A stretch of 64,000 nucleotides of DNA from Bacillus horti (lineage in GTDB: Bacteria > Bacillota > Bacilli > Caldalkalibacillales > JCM-10596). This document shows, piece after piece, positions 35,900-44,476 of the stretch. Each line of letters starts with the position of its first letter. Within the stretch, counting starts at the first letter, position 1. The notes beneath the pieces were generated by a model. The model was not told where the DNA came from. It searched no databases and saw nothing but the letters and a program-made list of their open reading frames with translations. The stretch spans positions 1-64,000 of the forward strand of contig NZ_JAUSTY010000002.1 of assembly GCF_030813115.1 (NCBI RefSeq), read 5' to 3'. Position numbers and translations under genes: made by a program.

Positions 35900-36448
35900 T
35901 TGAAAGGGAATCAGGCTTTAGCTATTGGAATAAAATTAATAGGTTGTGTCACGGTCGTTTATGCCCTCATTACGCTAATTTATGGGGTATACAATATAGT
36001 GCTATCTAGTAATCATGGGATGGTCGAGGAGATTTTGTTTGCTCAGCGTTTTTCCATTTTTGTTGGTGGATTAGCTGTTCCGGTGGTAATCGGTGCTTTA
36101 GGCTTCTACCTACTTGCTGCTGGAGAGAAAGTCGCCAAACGCTTTAGCAAGGACTGGAGCTTTGAGAATGAGAATATGTATAGACAAACTTTTTCTGCAG
36201 CATTAAAGCTAGTAGGGGTAGCGATGGTCGTCTATTGCTTATTTCCATTATCAACGGCTTTAACTGAGATCATATATATACAGACTCTTTCTAGCTCTTC
36301 AGGAGCTATTTACTCGACCGATCAGCAGCTGTTTTCTTTTTGGAAAAATGCTGTACCTGGCCTTGTTTACTTATTAGGTGGTTTGTATTTTACATTTAGA
36401 GGTAAAGGGTTAGTAAGCCTAGCATTTCGTGGAGAAAATAGGGAATAA
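35900..36448 (+). CDS. Four-helix membrane protein of unknown function
   Basis: 182-residue protein I do not recognise. Four hydrophobic segments lie at about 8-33, 50-75, 95-120 and 145-168; halves 1-2 and 3-4 look alike (each begins ALAIGIKLIG or AALKLVGVAM followed by VVYxL), suggesting an internal duplication. It starts with TTG after GGAGGCAGG. It sits between the ehu terminator and ppiB and is probably monocistronic. Confidence 0.75.
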   Translation: MKGNQALAIGIKLIGCVTVVYALITLIYGVYNIVLSSNHGMVEEILFAQRFSIFVGGLAVPVVIGALGFYLLAAGEKVAKRFSKDWSFENENMYRQTFSAALKLVGVAMVVYCLFPLSTALTEIIYIQTLSSSSGAIYSTDQQLFSFWKNAVPGLVYLLGGLYFTFRGKGLVSLAFRGENRE

Positions 36449-36609
36449 ATAATGGAGGGAAGTCATTCTCTTGTACTTTACGATTTGACAAGCCTGGTCT
36501 TAGTTTGTATACAATAGAGAGTAGCATATTTAACAAGCTAGAGTTTAGTTTGTAGGTGGTTACAGTTCTAAGAGGAATCGATAGTAAAATAGAGTAAGGA
36601 GTGTTTTCA

Positions 36610-37038
36610 TTGAAAAAAGGTAAAATTGTATTAGAAAACGGACAAGAGGTTACGATTGATTTTTTTGATCAGGATGCACCAAATACTGTAGCAAACTTTG
36701 AGAAGCTTGCGAATGATGGCTTCTACAATGGCCTTACTTTCCATCGTGTGATTCCAGGTTTTGTAGCACAGGGCGGTTGTCCTCAAGGCACGGGAACTGG
36801 TGGACCGGGGTATACGATTAATTGTGAAATTAATCCGAACAAGCATGAAAGAGGAGTTCTAGCTATGGCTCATGCAGGACGTGATACAGGTGGAAGTCAA
36901 TTCTACATCACTTATGCACCACAACCACACTTAGACGGAGGACACACAGTGTTTGGGAAAATTACGTCTGGTATGGAGTATGTAGACAATGTTAATCAAG
37001 GAGATGTAATGAAGGAAGTTAAGGTTTGGGAAGAATAG
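36610..37038 (+). CDS. ppiB: Cyclophilin-type peptidyl-prolyl isomerase
   Basis: 142-residue cytosolic cyclophilin that catalyses cis-trans isomerisation of X-Pro bonds. Catalytic residues lie in [13 protein letters not shown] (Arg), and [29 protein letters not shown] supplies the substrate groove. TTG 36610 is chosen because TAAGGAGTG precedes it by 6-7 bases; an in-frame GTG at 36601 overlaps that site. In B. subtilis ppiB also lies between lysA and the rib genes, so it marks the ancestral gene order on both sides of the accessory genes. Confidence 0.95.
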   Translation: MKKGKIVLENGQEVTIDFFDQDAPNTVANFEKLANDGFYNGLTFHRVIPGFVAQGGCPQGTGTGGPGYTINCEINPNKHERGVLAMAHAGRDTGGSQFYITYAPQPHLDGGHTVFGKITSGMEYVDNVNQGDVMKEVKVWEE

Positions 37039-37051
37039 AATATTTTTGGCG

Positions 37052-37078
37052 AAGAGCGGCTTAGGCTGCTCTTTTTTT
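37052..37078 (+). terminator. Terminator of ppiB
   Basis: AGAGCGGC and GGCTGCTCT form a short stem with one G-T pair around TTA, followed by seven T. Confidence 0.85.
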
Positions 37079-37136
37079 ATTGGGATCGGAGAGTGAAGCG
37101 GACGTTAGTTTAAAATTTGAATATAAATCTATAAAT

Positions 37137-37170
37137 TATATACTTGATTGAAATATATACTTGATATAAT
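37137..37170 (+). promoter_or_regulatory. padR2 promoter with overlapping direct repeats
   Basis: TATATACTTGAT occurs twice (37137-37148 and 37154-37165), 17 bases apart. The second copy runs into TATAAT (37165-37170), and the first supplies a weak -35 (CTTGAT, spacer 16). The predicted start near 37177 is two bases before the ATG of padR2. The repeats are likely binding sites of the regulator itself. Confidence 0.6.
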
Positions 37171-37178
37171 ATATACAT

Positions 37179-37523
37179 ATGGATAAAACAAATTTAATTA
37201 AAGGTAGCCTAGAAATGTGTGTGTTGAGTATTTTACAGAAAGGAAAAAGCTATGGTTACGAGATCATGAAGGAGCTTGAGCGATTTAATCTAGAATTAAA
37301 AGGGGAGGGTAGTATTTATCCAATTCTTACAAAGCTGAAGGATAAGCAGCTTGTACATGTTACACGGGAGCTTACCGATCAGGGAAGAGCGAGAGTCTAC
37401 TATGAAATCAATGAAGCAGGACAACAGTATCTTCAACGAAAAATAGAAGAGTGGATGACGGTCCAAAGGGATATTCAAACATTGTTGAACGAGTTTGGTC
37501 ATCAAATGGAGGGAAGATCATAA
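37179..37523 (+). CDS. PadR-family regulator (short type)
   Basis: 114-residue winged-helix protein of the PadR subfamily 2 without the long C-terminal domain. It begins MDKTNLIKGSLEMCVLSIL and contains SYGYEIMKEL, EGSIYPILTKLKDKQLV and ARVYYEINEAG. No ribosome binding site precedes the ATG, which lies about two bases from the predicted mRNA start, so the transcript is probably leaderless. Its stop codon overlaps the ATG of the HAAS gene (TAATG). PadR-HAAS pairs commonly control neighbouring membrane or signalling genes. Confidence 0.93.
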   Translation: MDKTNLIKGSLEMCVLSILQKGKSYGYEIMKELERFNLELKGEGSIYPILTKLKDKQLVHVTRELTDQGRARVYYEINEAGQQYLQRKIEEWMTVQRDIQTLLNEFGHQMEGRS

Positions 37524-38062
37524 TGACAAATAAACTTTCTACCCTTGAACACAAATATATGGAGCAAGTGGTTGCTATATTAAGGGAAAATGGTGGCTCT
37601 AGAAGATTAGAAGCTGAGGTCAAGCTTCAGTTGGAAGAGCATATTGAGGATTGTAGAGAGGCTGGAGAAGATTTTCAGCAATCGCTTGGGTCTCCTGAGG
37701 ATGTGGCTTTTGAATATCTGCAGGTTAGCCAGAATACGATGGATCAGGTTAATTTTAAGGGACAAGAGAAAAATAAGATTCAGAATAATGAACACAGATT
37801 TCAATGGGGATTTAAAAAAAGCATCTTAGCAGCAATCATATTATTTGTTTTCTATACAACTTCACAGTCTATCGCTACTATGTTTTTTACAAGTACATTC
37901 GTTCATCCCCCAAATGATTTTTCATTTAATTTATGGTTTCGAATATCTGAAATGCCATGGTATAACATGCTTCTAGTTTTCAGCAGTGCGTGTATAGCGG
38001 CCCTGATAACCTTCTTGATATTCTATGTCCATTATAAATTCACAAGTAAGCAGGAGCTTTAG
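37523..38062 (+). CDS. HAAS-domain (DUF1700-like) membrane protein
   Basis: 179-residue protein. The N-terminal 85 residues form a helical HAAS-like domain (MEQVVAILRENGGSRRLEAEVKLQLEEHIEDCREAG and a GSPEDVAFEYL motif). Two helices follow at about 100-122 and 150-172. HAAS proteins are usually encoded beside PadR regulators and are thought to relay a membrane signal or antagonise the regulator; that role is inferred. GGAGGGA precedes ATG. It is coupled to padR2 upstream and four bases from the serine hydrolase gene. Confidence 0.82.
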   Translation: MTNKLSTLEHKYMEQVVAILRENGGSRRLEAEVKLQLEEHIEDCREAGEDFQQSLGSPEDVAFEYLQVSQNTMDQVNFKGQEKNKIQNNEHRFQWGFKKSILAAIILFVFYTTSQSIATMFFTSTFVHPPNDFSFNLWFRISEMPWYNMLLVFSSACIAALITFLIFYVHYKFTSKQEL

Positions 38063-38065
38063 AGA

Positions 38066-39544
38066 ATGGGCGGCAAAAAAATACACTACAGAAGAACCGT
38101 ATATATAATCTGTTTGCTCCTCCTTCTTCTTTTCCCACAAGTTAATTCGACTTATGCCTCCCCCGAAGGAGAGGTTTTGGCTGAAAAAGCTCGTATGTAT
38201 TTTCTGGAGGCCATACAGGAGCTTAATATTCCTGGTGCAGCATTTGCTTTAGTTCGTAACGGAGAGATTATACTCACAGAGACTGTTGGAGTAACTGGTG
38301 GAAGGCAAAAGCAGGAGGTTACTTTAGAAACTCCTTTTATTATTGGCTCCAATAGTAAGGCATTAACAGCATATGGTGCTATGCAACTTGTGCAGGCAGG
38401 TGAATTAAAGCTTAGTGATCCAGTGCAGGACTATCTTCCCTCATTTCACTTACTGAATGGGGAAGATATTTCTCAAATGACAGTTGGGCAATTGCTTACA
38501 CATAGCAGTGGGTTCAGTGCTAGGTCAGGCTTTAAAATAGCCGATCGAGGAGCAGTCGACCTTGAGGCTATTCAACGAAATGTGGATTTATTAGCAAATG
38601 AAGAGCTAGCTTTTCTACCAGGAGAAAGATACGAATATGGAGCAGCTGGCTATGCTATACTGGGAGCTATTATTGAGGCTATAACGGGGCTATCTTTTGC
38701 TGAGTATATGGAGGAAAATATTTTTGTCCCTCTAAACATGACTCATACTGCTGCAAGCAATGAGAAAGCACATCAAAAAGGATGGGAGTCTGGTTATCAC
38801 TCATGGCTGGGTATGCCAGTTTCAAGCAACGTAGCGTACGATAATGGTGGAGCACCTTATGGGTATATAACGGCAAGTATCTCTGACATGGCTCATTATG
38901 TCCAAGCATTACAGGTTCCTGGGGACGTATTATCTGAAGAACATACTCAACTCTTATTTGAACCTCTCGTTCAAACCAGCCCTGCTTCATCCTATGGCTT
39001 GGGATGGAGAATAACTCCGTTAGAATACGGTGAAACAAAAATATGGCATTCTGGTTCTACGGCAGACTTTCGCTCGGAAATCTTTATGCTACAGGATGCA
39101 GGATGGGGTATGGTTCTCCTATCAAATCGTAATCATCCTTTTGAGGTCGAGCAGCTTAGCTCTGTTTCTGGAGGAATTCAAAACATTCTTCAAGGTGAAG
39201 AGCCTGCGCCCGTTAAAGCAAAGCTAGCTATAGAGCGGTGGGCACTGGTTCTGATTTGTATCGTTTTATTGGTACTCATGATTTTCTATATTCTTAGCTT
39301 GTCTAAAAAGAGTAGTAACATGGTTAGAAAACCCCGGTGGTTAGTCATGAGTATTTTATATATTTTGTTAGCAATATTATTACTCCCATCATTACTACTT
39401 ATAGTAGGTCTGCCATGGCATACCTTGCTCATTATGGCTCCGGATCTAGTCTACCTGCTAATTGGGATATCTATTTTGCTTTTAATAAATGGTGGTTTAA
39501 CCAGTACGATAGCCCTACAGTATCCAAGAAGAAGTATTCTCTAA
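38066..39544 (+). CDS. Membrane-anchored serine hydrolase (class C beta-lactamase family)
   Basis: 492-residue exported protein with a signal sequence (about 8-31), a beta-lactamase/transpeptidase-like domain (about 35-370) and three C-terminal helices (about 390-415, 425-450, 460-480). The nucleophile motif is SNSK (Ser95, Lys98) and the third motif HSG (WHSGSTADF). The second motif, usually YxN, reads YGA (YEYGAAGYAILG), so the Asn is replaced. Family members act as D-amino peptidases, esterases or penicillin-binding enzymes. Operon position suggests that PadR2 controls a cell-envelope activity. Substrate unknown. Confidence 0.88.
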   Translation: MGGKKIHYRRTVYIICLLLLLLFPQVNSTYASPEGEVLAEKARMYFLEAIQELNIPGAAFALVRNGEIILTETVGVTGGRQKQEVTLETPFIIGSNSKALTAYGAMQLVQAGELKLSDPVQDYLPSFHLLNGEDISQMTVGQLLTHSSGFSARSGFKIADRGAVDLEAIQRNVDLLANEELAFLPGERYEYGAAGYAILGAIIEAITGLSFAEYMEENIFVPLNMTHTAASNEKAHQKGWESGYHSWLGMPVSSNVAYDNGGAPYGYITASISDMAHYVQALQVPGDVLSEEHTQLLFEPLVQTSPASSYGLGWRITPLEYGETKIWHSGSTADFRSEIFMLQDAGWGMVLLSNRNHPFEVEQLSSVSGGIQNILQGEEPAPVKAKLAIERWALVLICIVLLVLMIFYILSLSKKSSNMVRKPRWLVMSILYILLAILLLPSLLLIVGLPWHTLLIMAPDLVYLLIGISILLLINGGLTSTIALQYPRRSIL

Positions 39545-39600
39545 ATTAGAACAACTAGTGTTAGACTTATAGTATGGATGGTGGAAGGAGTAATCATTGG

Positions 39601-40764
39601 ATGAAACGTATTCCTAAAGGATCAGAATCAATTTATCAAAAACTTAGTCAAAAGATTGATAGGCCTACCTCCGCACCTCAGAATGACCCAGCCTTTATTA
39701 TGTTGCAGAAAACTATTGGCAATCAAGCTGTATTACAATTTATCAATGATCTAGCCGTTAACGAACAGAGTTCACAGCTTAAGCACGAGAGTAAAAAACA
39801 GTCCTATGAACAAAATCTAGGTGTGATTCAGGGAAAGTTTACATTTAATATTGATAAAGACAATTTAACTGTAAAAGATACTGAATATGTAAGAGATAAA
39901 AGTACCAAATACCTCTCAAGTAACAAAGATTATAAACATACTACAGCTGATTCTGTAAAACAGGATATGTGGCGTGGTATGAACGGAATGCCTATCACTG
40001 ATTTTTGCCAGAAATTGATTGGAATATGTGAACAGTACCTTGAGTTACCTGGAATGAATTTGCTAGATGCCCATCCATTAACCCACTTCAAACCCGAAGA
40101 AATAGAGCCAATGAGCAGCTCAATTCTTGTCGAGAATTTTGAGCTATTTACTAAAGTTACTACTACTATGAAGAAATTAATGGATGATTTACAGCCATAT
40201 CCTGCAATAGACTTAGCTAACTTGGAGGAGTCAAAAAGAAAAGAAGCAGCTTTTGATATGTGGAGCATATCAACGGATCTAATTAGGAGCATGGAAGCCT
40301 TCCGAGATCTTATGCCTTTAGTCAACGTGGTTGCTGGTATACAAAAGCGAGGACAGGAGAAAGAAGCCTTAGAAATTTTACACGGAAAACGTATCGGAAC
40401 TAATTTGGAAGCGCTTTGGTTACTATTTGATTTTGAAGCTATAGATGATATGATTTCAGAAATGGAGAATGAAGATGAGATCGAGACGGCCATATCCGAC
40501 TCGATACCTTGGCTTGAAATTGAATTCTTAAAACCACAAATGGATTATTTCAGAATTCCCTTCAATCCAGAAAATGCTGTAAACTATATTGCTGCAACTA
40601 TGCTCGGAAATCATATTAAGCTTGTGAAAATCAGTTATCCAGAAGCTGCTAATGAGGCAAACATCGAAGACAAAGATGTGATGATGAACGTACTTACTAA
40701 GAAAAAAGTCTCTATTAATAAGGAGTTAGTCATTACAATCATGCAGAAATTAGGAGTTATATGA
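39601..40764 (+). CDS. Unknown protein with IGNQAV motif typical of eCIS-associated proteins
   Basis: 387-residue soluble, mostly helical protein with no signal peptide or membrane segment. Residues 35-46 (LQKTIGNQAVLQ) match the short N-terminal motif seen in many proteins linked to extracellular contractile injection systems and in DUF4157-type toxins, and GVIQGKF at 74-80 resembles the VIQRK motif that often follows. The C-terminal 300 residues match nothing I know; they are rich in acidic helices. AAGGAG is 10 bases before ATG. It lies between the serine hydrolase gene and the FMN riboswitch, with no injection-system gene in the window. Function unknown. Confidence 0.75.
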   Translation: MKRIPKGSESIYQKLSQKIDRPTSAPQNDPAFIMLQKTIGNQAVLQFINDLAVNEQSSQLKHESKKQSYEQNLGVIQGKFTFNIDKDNLTVKDTEYVRDKSTKYLSSNKDYKHTTADSVKQDMWRGMNGMPITDFCQKLIGICEQYLELPGMNLLDAHPLTHFKPEEIEPMSSSILVENFELFTKVTTTMKKLMDDLQPYPAIDLANLEESKRKEAAFDMWSISTDLIRSMEAFRDLMPLVNVVAGIQKRGQEKEALEILHGKRIGTNLEALWLLFDFEAIDDMISEMENEDEIETAISDSIPWLEIEFLKPQMDYFRIPFNPENAVNYIAATMLGNHIKLVKISYPEAANEANIEDKDVMMNVLTKKKVSINKELVITIMQKLGVI

Positions 40765-40777
40765 TCATTCTATTTCC

Positions 40778-40806
40778 TTGCTTTTTTATATCGGTGAGGG
40801 TATAAT
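40778..40806 (+). promoter_or_regulatory. Promoter of the rib operon
   Basis: TTGCTT (40778-40783) and a perfect TATAAT (40801-40806) are 17 bases apart. The start near 40813 lies about 28 bases before the FMN aptamer. Confidence 0.72.
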
Positions 40807-40840
40807 CCAACTAAATTGATTTATACAATTTCATACACAT

Positions 40841-41047
40841 TCCTTCGGGGTCGGGTGAAAGTCCCAACCGGCGGTAGTAGAGATAGTGTGCGATGCGACA
40901 CTTTGCTCTAGAGCCCGTGACCCGTGTTCAAGTTCAGAATGCTACTTTTTATCTAGCTTAAAGGCAGGATCATTGCGTTCTTAAGATCTGACACGGTGGA
41001 TCTGGTCAAAAACCAGAGCCGACAGTATAGTCTGGATGGGAGAAGGA
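40841..41047 (+). promoter_or_regulatory. FMN riboswitch (RFN element)
   Basis: The conserved core is complete: CCTTCGGGGTCGGGTGAAAG, CCCAACCGGCGGTAG, GAGCCCGTGACCCGTG, GCCGACAGTATAGTC and GGATGGGAGAAGG. FMN binding is known to favour termination or hide the ribosome binding site of rib genes. One peripheral helix, closed by CCCGTGT and ACACGGTG, holds about 60 bases against a few in B. subtilis, including an AGAATGC/GCGTTCT stem. The expression platform is long, with hairpins at 41054-41088 and 41261-41293 before ribD. Confidence 0.97.
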
Positions 41048-41053
41048 AATGGG

Positions 41054-41095
41054 AAGGTACGAAGACGTAAGAAAAATGTCGGTACCTTTGTTTCG
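41054..41095 (+). terminator. Hairpin directly after the FMN aptamer
   Basis: AAGGTAC (41054-41060) pairs with GTACCTT (41082-41088) with an inner GAC/GTC, followed by TGTTT. It is a weaker candidate for the FMN-controlled terminator than the stem at 41261. Confidence 0.45.
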
Positions 41096-41260
41096 AATTG
41101 ACTAAGTTTGTGTGCTTTTTCACATGTGTACTGAGTCGTTTACAAATCTATTGAATAACCTAATGACAGAAAGCTCCTTATATGCTTCTGTTAAGCTTGT
41201 GATGGATTTGTACTGAGAACATGCTACACAGTAGTCAAGAATGAATCATACCCTAACATG

Positions 41261-41304
41261 CCCTGAAGAATTCGGATTTTCCGTTCTTCAGGGTTTATTT
41301 ATTT
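41261..41304 (+). terminator. Terminator in the rib leader
   Basis: CCCTGAAGAA and TTCTTCAGGG form a perfect 10-base stem, with an inner CGG/CCG pair, followed by TTTATTTATTT. It lies 73 bases before ribD and about 210 bases after the aptamer, so it is the probable end point when FMN is bound. Confidence 0.85.
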
Positions 41305-41376
41305 GCTTCCATTTCCATGTGGTGTATGGGCAACATTAGGAGACAAACAAAAGTTAGAGAGGAGGCAAAAGAAAAC

Positions 41377-42465
41377 ATGCTTGATGAGTCGTACATGAGA
41401 TTAGCCCTAGAGCTAGCGAAGGCTCAGCGTGGGCAAACTAGTCCTAATCCGATGGTCGGGTCGGTAGTAGTAAAGGATCAGCAGATTGTGGGCTTAGGTG
41501 CTCACTTACGGGCTGGAGAGGCTCATGCGGAGGTTCATGCTTTACAAATGGCTGGAGATAAGGCACAAAACGCTACGATATACGTTACGCTAGAGCCGTG
41601 TAGCCATTATGGAAGAACACCACCCTGTGCAGATCAAGTGCTTGAGGCGGGAATAAAAAAGGTGGTTGTGGCTGCCCTTGATCCAAATCCGTTAGTGGCT
41701 GGAAGAGGAATTGAAAAGCTAAAGAAGGCGGGTTTAGAAGTAGAGGTAGGCTTATTAGCTAGAGAATCGGAAAAAATGAACGAAGCGTTTAATCATTATA
41801 TTGTGCATAAGAAGCCCTTTGTGACAATGAAAACAGCCACAACACTAGACGGGAAAATTGCTACAGTGACTGGTGAAAGTCAATGGATTACAGGGGAAGA
41901 GGCTCGGCAAGATGTTCATCTTTTACGACATGAAAGTGATGCTATCCTTGTCGGAGTACAAACAGTCATTAAGGATAATCCTCGATTAACGACTCGCTTA
42001 GAGAGAGCAGAGGGAAGACATCCTTTACGTGTTGTTCTTGACTCAACCCTGCGTATACCACGTGATGCTCAGATATTAGATACTTCTGTAGCGCCAACTT
42101 GGATATGCTGTAGTCAGGCAGCTTCGCGTGAAGACATCAGTACTTTGAGTGAACGAGGGGTACGAATCATTCAAACCGAAGACAGTGAACGAATTTCAAT
42201 TGGAAATGTATTGAAAAAGCTAGGAGAAGAGCATGTTTCAACTTTACTAGTTGAAGGCGGTGGAGAGATTAATGCTTCCTTTTTAGAAGGCGGACATGTT
42301 CAGAAAGTGGTTACTTACATTGCTCCAAAGCTTATAGGTGGACATCTTGCTCCAACAGCTTTTCGAGGCGAAGGCTTCTCCAGTCTTAAAGACGCGATTA
42401 GCTTAAAGGATCTGTCAATGGAACAGCTAGGCAATGATTTTAAAGTAACTGGTTATATTCGTTAA
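41377..42465 (+). CDS. ribD: Bifunctional riboflavin deaminase/reductase
   Basis: 362-residue enzyme performing the second and third steps of the riboflavin pathway. The deaminase half has the zinc site HAEVHAL and PCSHYGRTPPC; the reductase half has VTMKTATTLDGKIAT, GVQTVIKDNPRLTTR and VEGGGEINASF. The ATG at 41377 follows GAGAGGAGG by 11 bases; an in-frame ATG at 41317 lies before that site. First gene of ribD-ribE-ribBA-ribH, controlled by the FMN riboswitch. Confidence 0.97.
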   Translation: MLDESYMRLALELAKAQRGQTSPNPMVGSVVVKDQQIVGLGAHLRAGEAHAEVHALQMAGDKAQNATIYVTLEPCSHYGRTPPCADQVLEAGIKKVVVAALDPNPLVAGRGIEKLKKAGLEVEVGLLARESEKMNEAFNHYIVHKKPFVTMKTATTLDGKIATVTGESQWITGEEARQDVHLLRHESDAILVGVQTVIKDNPRLTTRLERAEGRHPLRVVLDSTLRIPRDAQILDTSVAPTWICCSQAASREDISTLSERGVRIIQTEDSERISIGNVLKKLGEEHVSTLLVEGGGEINASFLEGGHVQKVVTYIAPKLIGGHLAPTAFRGEGFSSLKDAISLKDLSMEQLGNDFKVTGYIR

Positions 42466-42560
42466 CGAATTTTAGGATACATTATTTTTTAACAGGACAA
42501 AAGTGTCTGAGTGAGCAAGAAAATGGAATGGTAATATGGGTTTGGAAGGTGGGATATCGC

Positions 42561-43229
42561 ATGTTTACTGGAATTATTGAAGAGATGGGTAAAATTAAGG
42601 AAATAAGAAAAACAGCGAAGGACTACGAGGTCGTTATTACAGCTCATAAAATTCTTACAGATGTCCAGCTTGGTGACAGTATCAGTGTAAATGGGATTTG
42701 TTTAACGGTAACGTCTTTTACAGCAACCTCCTTTCAGGTCGATGTGATGCCTGAGACGATTAAAGCCTCTAACCTAGATCGTTTACAGGTAGGCAGCTCA
42801 GTAAACCTAGAACGAGCAATGGCTGCAAATGGTCGATTTGGTGGACATTTTGTTTCAGGACATATTGATACAGTGGGAGAAATTGTAGAGAGGAAGCATG
42901 TCTCTAACGCCAGCTACTTTTGGATTAAAACAAAACCAGAAATGCTAAAGTATATTGTATCCAAAGGCTCTATTACTATAGATGGAATTAGTTTGACGGT
43001 TGTAGAGACGAAAGATGATATGTTCTCCATTTCCATCATCCCGCACACATTATCTGAAACGGTATTAGGAGAACGTCAAGCAGGGGATCAAGTAAACGTT
43101 GAATGTGATATGCTGGCGAAATATATGGATCGACTGCTAGAGGCTAGGCTATCAGGAACGGGAACGAAAGGAAGTCAATCCACCAGTTCATTAACAATGG
43201 AGCATCTAATGGAAAACGGATTTGTATAA
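42561..43229 (+). CDS. ribE: Riboflavin synthase alpha chain
   Basis: 222-residue enzyme that dismutates two 6,7-dimethyl-8-ribityllumazines to riboflavin. Two similar lumazine-binding barrels are visible, each with a start like MFTGIIEEMG or FVSGHIDTVGEI and a SVNGICLTV or TIDGISLTV repeat. Start at ATG 42561 follows AGGTGGG; the frame extending to 42528 lacks a site. It lies 95 bases after ribD in the same operon. Confidence 0.97.
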   Translation: MFTGIIEEMGKIKEIRKTAKDYEVVITAHKILTDVQLGDSISVNGICLTVTSFTATSFQVDVMPETIKASNLDRLQVGSSVNLERAMAANGRFGGHFVSGHIDTVGEIVERKHVSNASYFWIKTKPEMLKYIVSKGSITIDGISLTVVETKDDMFSISIIPHTLSETVLGERQAGDQVNVECDMLAKYMDRLLEARLSGTGTKGSQSTSSLTMEHLMENGFV

Positions 43230-43256
43230 AATAATAGAAGCTGAGGTGAGAGATAG

Positions 43257-44462
43257 ATGAGTACAACTTTTGATTCAATAGAAGAAGCTATTTATGAATT
43301 AATGCAAGGAAAGCCAATCATTGTTGTTGATGATGAGGACAGAGAAAATGAAGGAGATTTTGTAGCGTTGGCTGAGAAAAGCACGCCTGAATTGATTAAT
43401 TTTATGGTGACCCACGGTAGAGGACTGGTCTGTGCTCCTATTACGGAAAAGCGTGCGGATGAGCTTAATTTGCATCCTATGGTGGAGCAGAATACGGATG
43501 CACACGGAACTGCTTTTACAGTCTCTGTTGACTATAAAACAACGACAACAGGGATCTCCGCTCATGAAAGATCAGCTACGATTAGAGCGCTAATTGATCC
43601 TAAGGCACAAAAGCATGAGTTTAAGAGACCGGGCCATATCTTTCCACTCATTGCGAAGGATGGAGGCGTTTTGCGTCGGGCTGGTCATACAGAAGCAGCC
43701 GTTGATTTGGCGCGCATGTCGGGAGCTTATCCCGCAGGAATCATTTGTGAAATTATGAATGAGGACGGTAGCATGGCTCGTGTACCTGAGCTTAGACAAA
43801 TTGCCGATCGCTTTGAGCTGAAACTGATTACCATTAAGGATTTAATCAAATATCGTAACAAAAAAGATACTTTAATTCGACAAGAAGTAGCCGTTTCCTT
43901 GCCTACTGCTTATGGCACATTTAAAGCGATCGCCTATACGAACGTTCTTGATGACAAGGAGCATGTGGCTTTGGTCAAGGGAGATATTACACCTGATGAG
44001 CCAGTATTAGTTCGTGTTCACTCGGAGTGCTTGACAGGAGATATTTTCGGCTCCTACCGCTGTGATTGTGGTCCACAGCTACACGCTGCTCTTGAACAGA
44101 TTGAGAAAGCAGGACAAGGGATTCTGCTTTACATGCGTCAGGAAGGAAGAGGCATAGGGCTGATTAACAAGCTAAAAGCGTATGAGCTACAGGAGCAAGG
44201 CTATGATACAGTTGAAGCTAATGAAAAGCTAGGCTTTGCTGCTGATTTGAGAGATTATGGAATTGGAGCACAGATTCTGAAGGATTTAGGTCTAAAGAAG
44301 ATGTCTCTTTTAACAAATAACCCAAGAAAAAGAGCTGGCTTAGAAGGATATGAGCTTGAAGTTGTCGAAAGAGTACCTTTGGAAATTGGACAACACGCCG
44401 AAAATAGAAAGTACCTTGAAACGAAAAAATCAAAGCTAGGTCATTTATTAGGAATGGAATAA
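43257..44462 (+). CDS. ribBA: Bifunctional DHBP synthase/GTP cyclohydrolase II
   Basis: 401-residue fusion. The first half (about 1-200) makes 3,4-dihydroxy-2-butanone 4-phosphate, with [22 protein letters not shown] and [13 protein letters not shown]. The second half opens GTP, with zinc ligands in [18 protein letters not shown] and the active site [17 protein letters not shown]. It provides both precursors of the lumazine made by RibH. Length and domain order are normal for Bacillus. Confidence 0.98.
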   Translation: MSTTFDSIEEAIYELMQGKPIIVVDDEDRENEGDFVALAEKSTPELINFMVTHGRGLVCAPITEKRADELNLHPMVEQNTDAHGTAFTVSVDYKTTTTGISAHERSATIRALIDPKAQKHEFKRPGHIFPLIAKDGGVLRRAGHTEAAVDLARMSGAYPAGIICEIMNEDGSMARVPELRQIADRFELKLITIKDLIKYRNKKDTLIRQEVAVSLPTAYGTFKAIAYTNVLDDKEHVALVKGDITPDEPVLVRVHSECLTGDIFGSYRCDCGPQLHAALEQIEKAGQGILLYMRQEGRGIGLINKLKAYELQEQGYDTVEANEKLGFAADLRDYGIGAQILKDLGLKKMSLLTNNPRKRAGLEGYELEVVERVPLEIGQHAENRKYLETKKSKLGHLLGME

Positions 44463-44476
44463 GAGGAGGAAATATC

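Noticed and set aside
39930-40493. 187-codon reverse-strand open frame inside the IGNQAV gene
   Set aside because: It is antisense to a well-supported gene, has a Ser/Ile-rich composition typical of a mirrored frame, and lacks a ribosome binding site.
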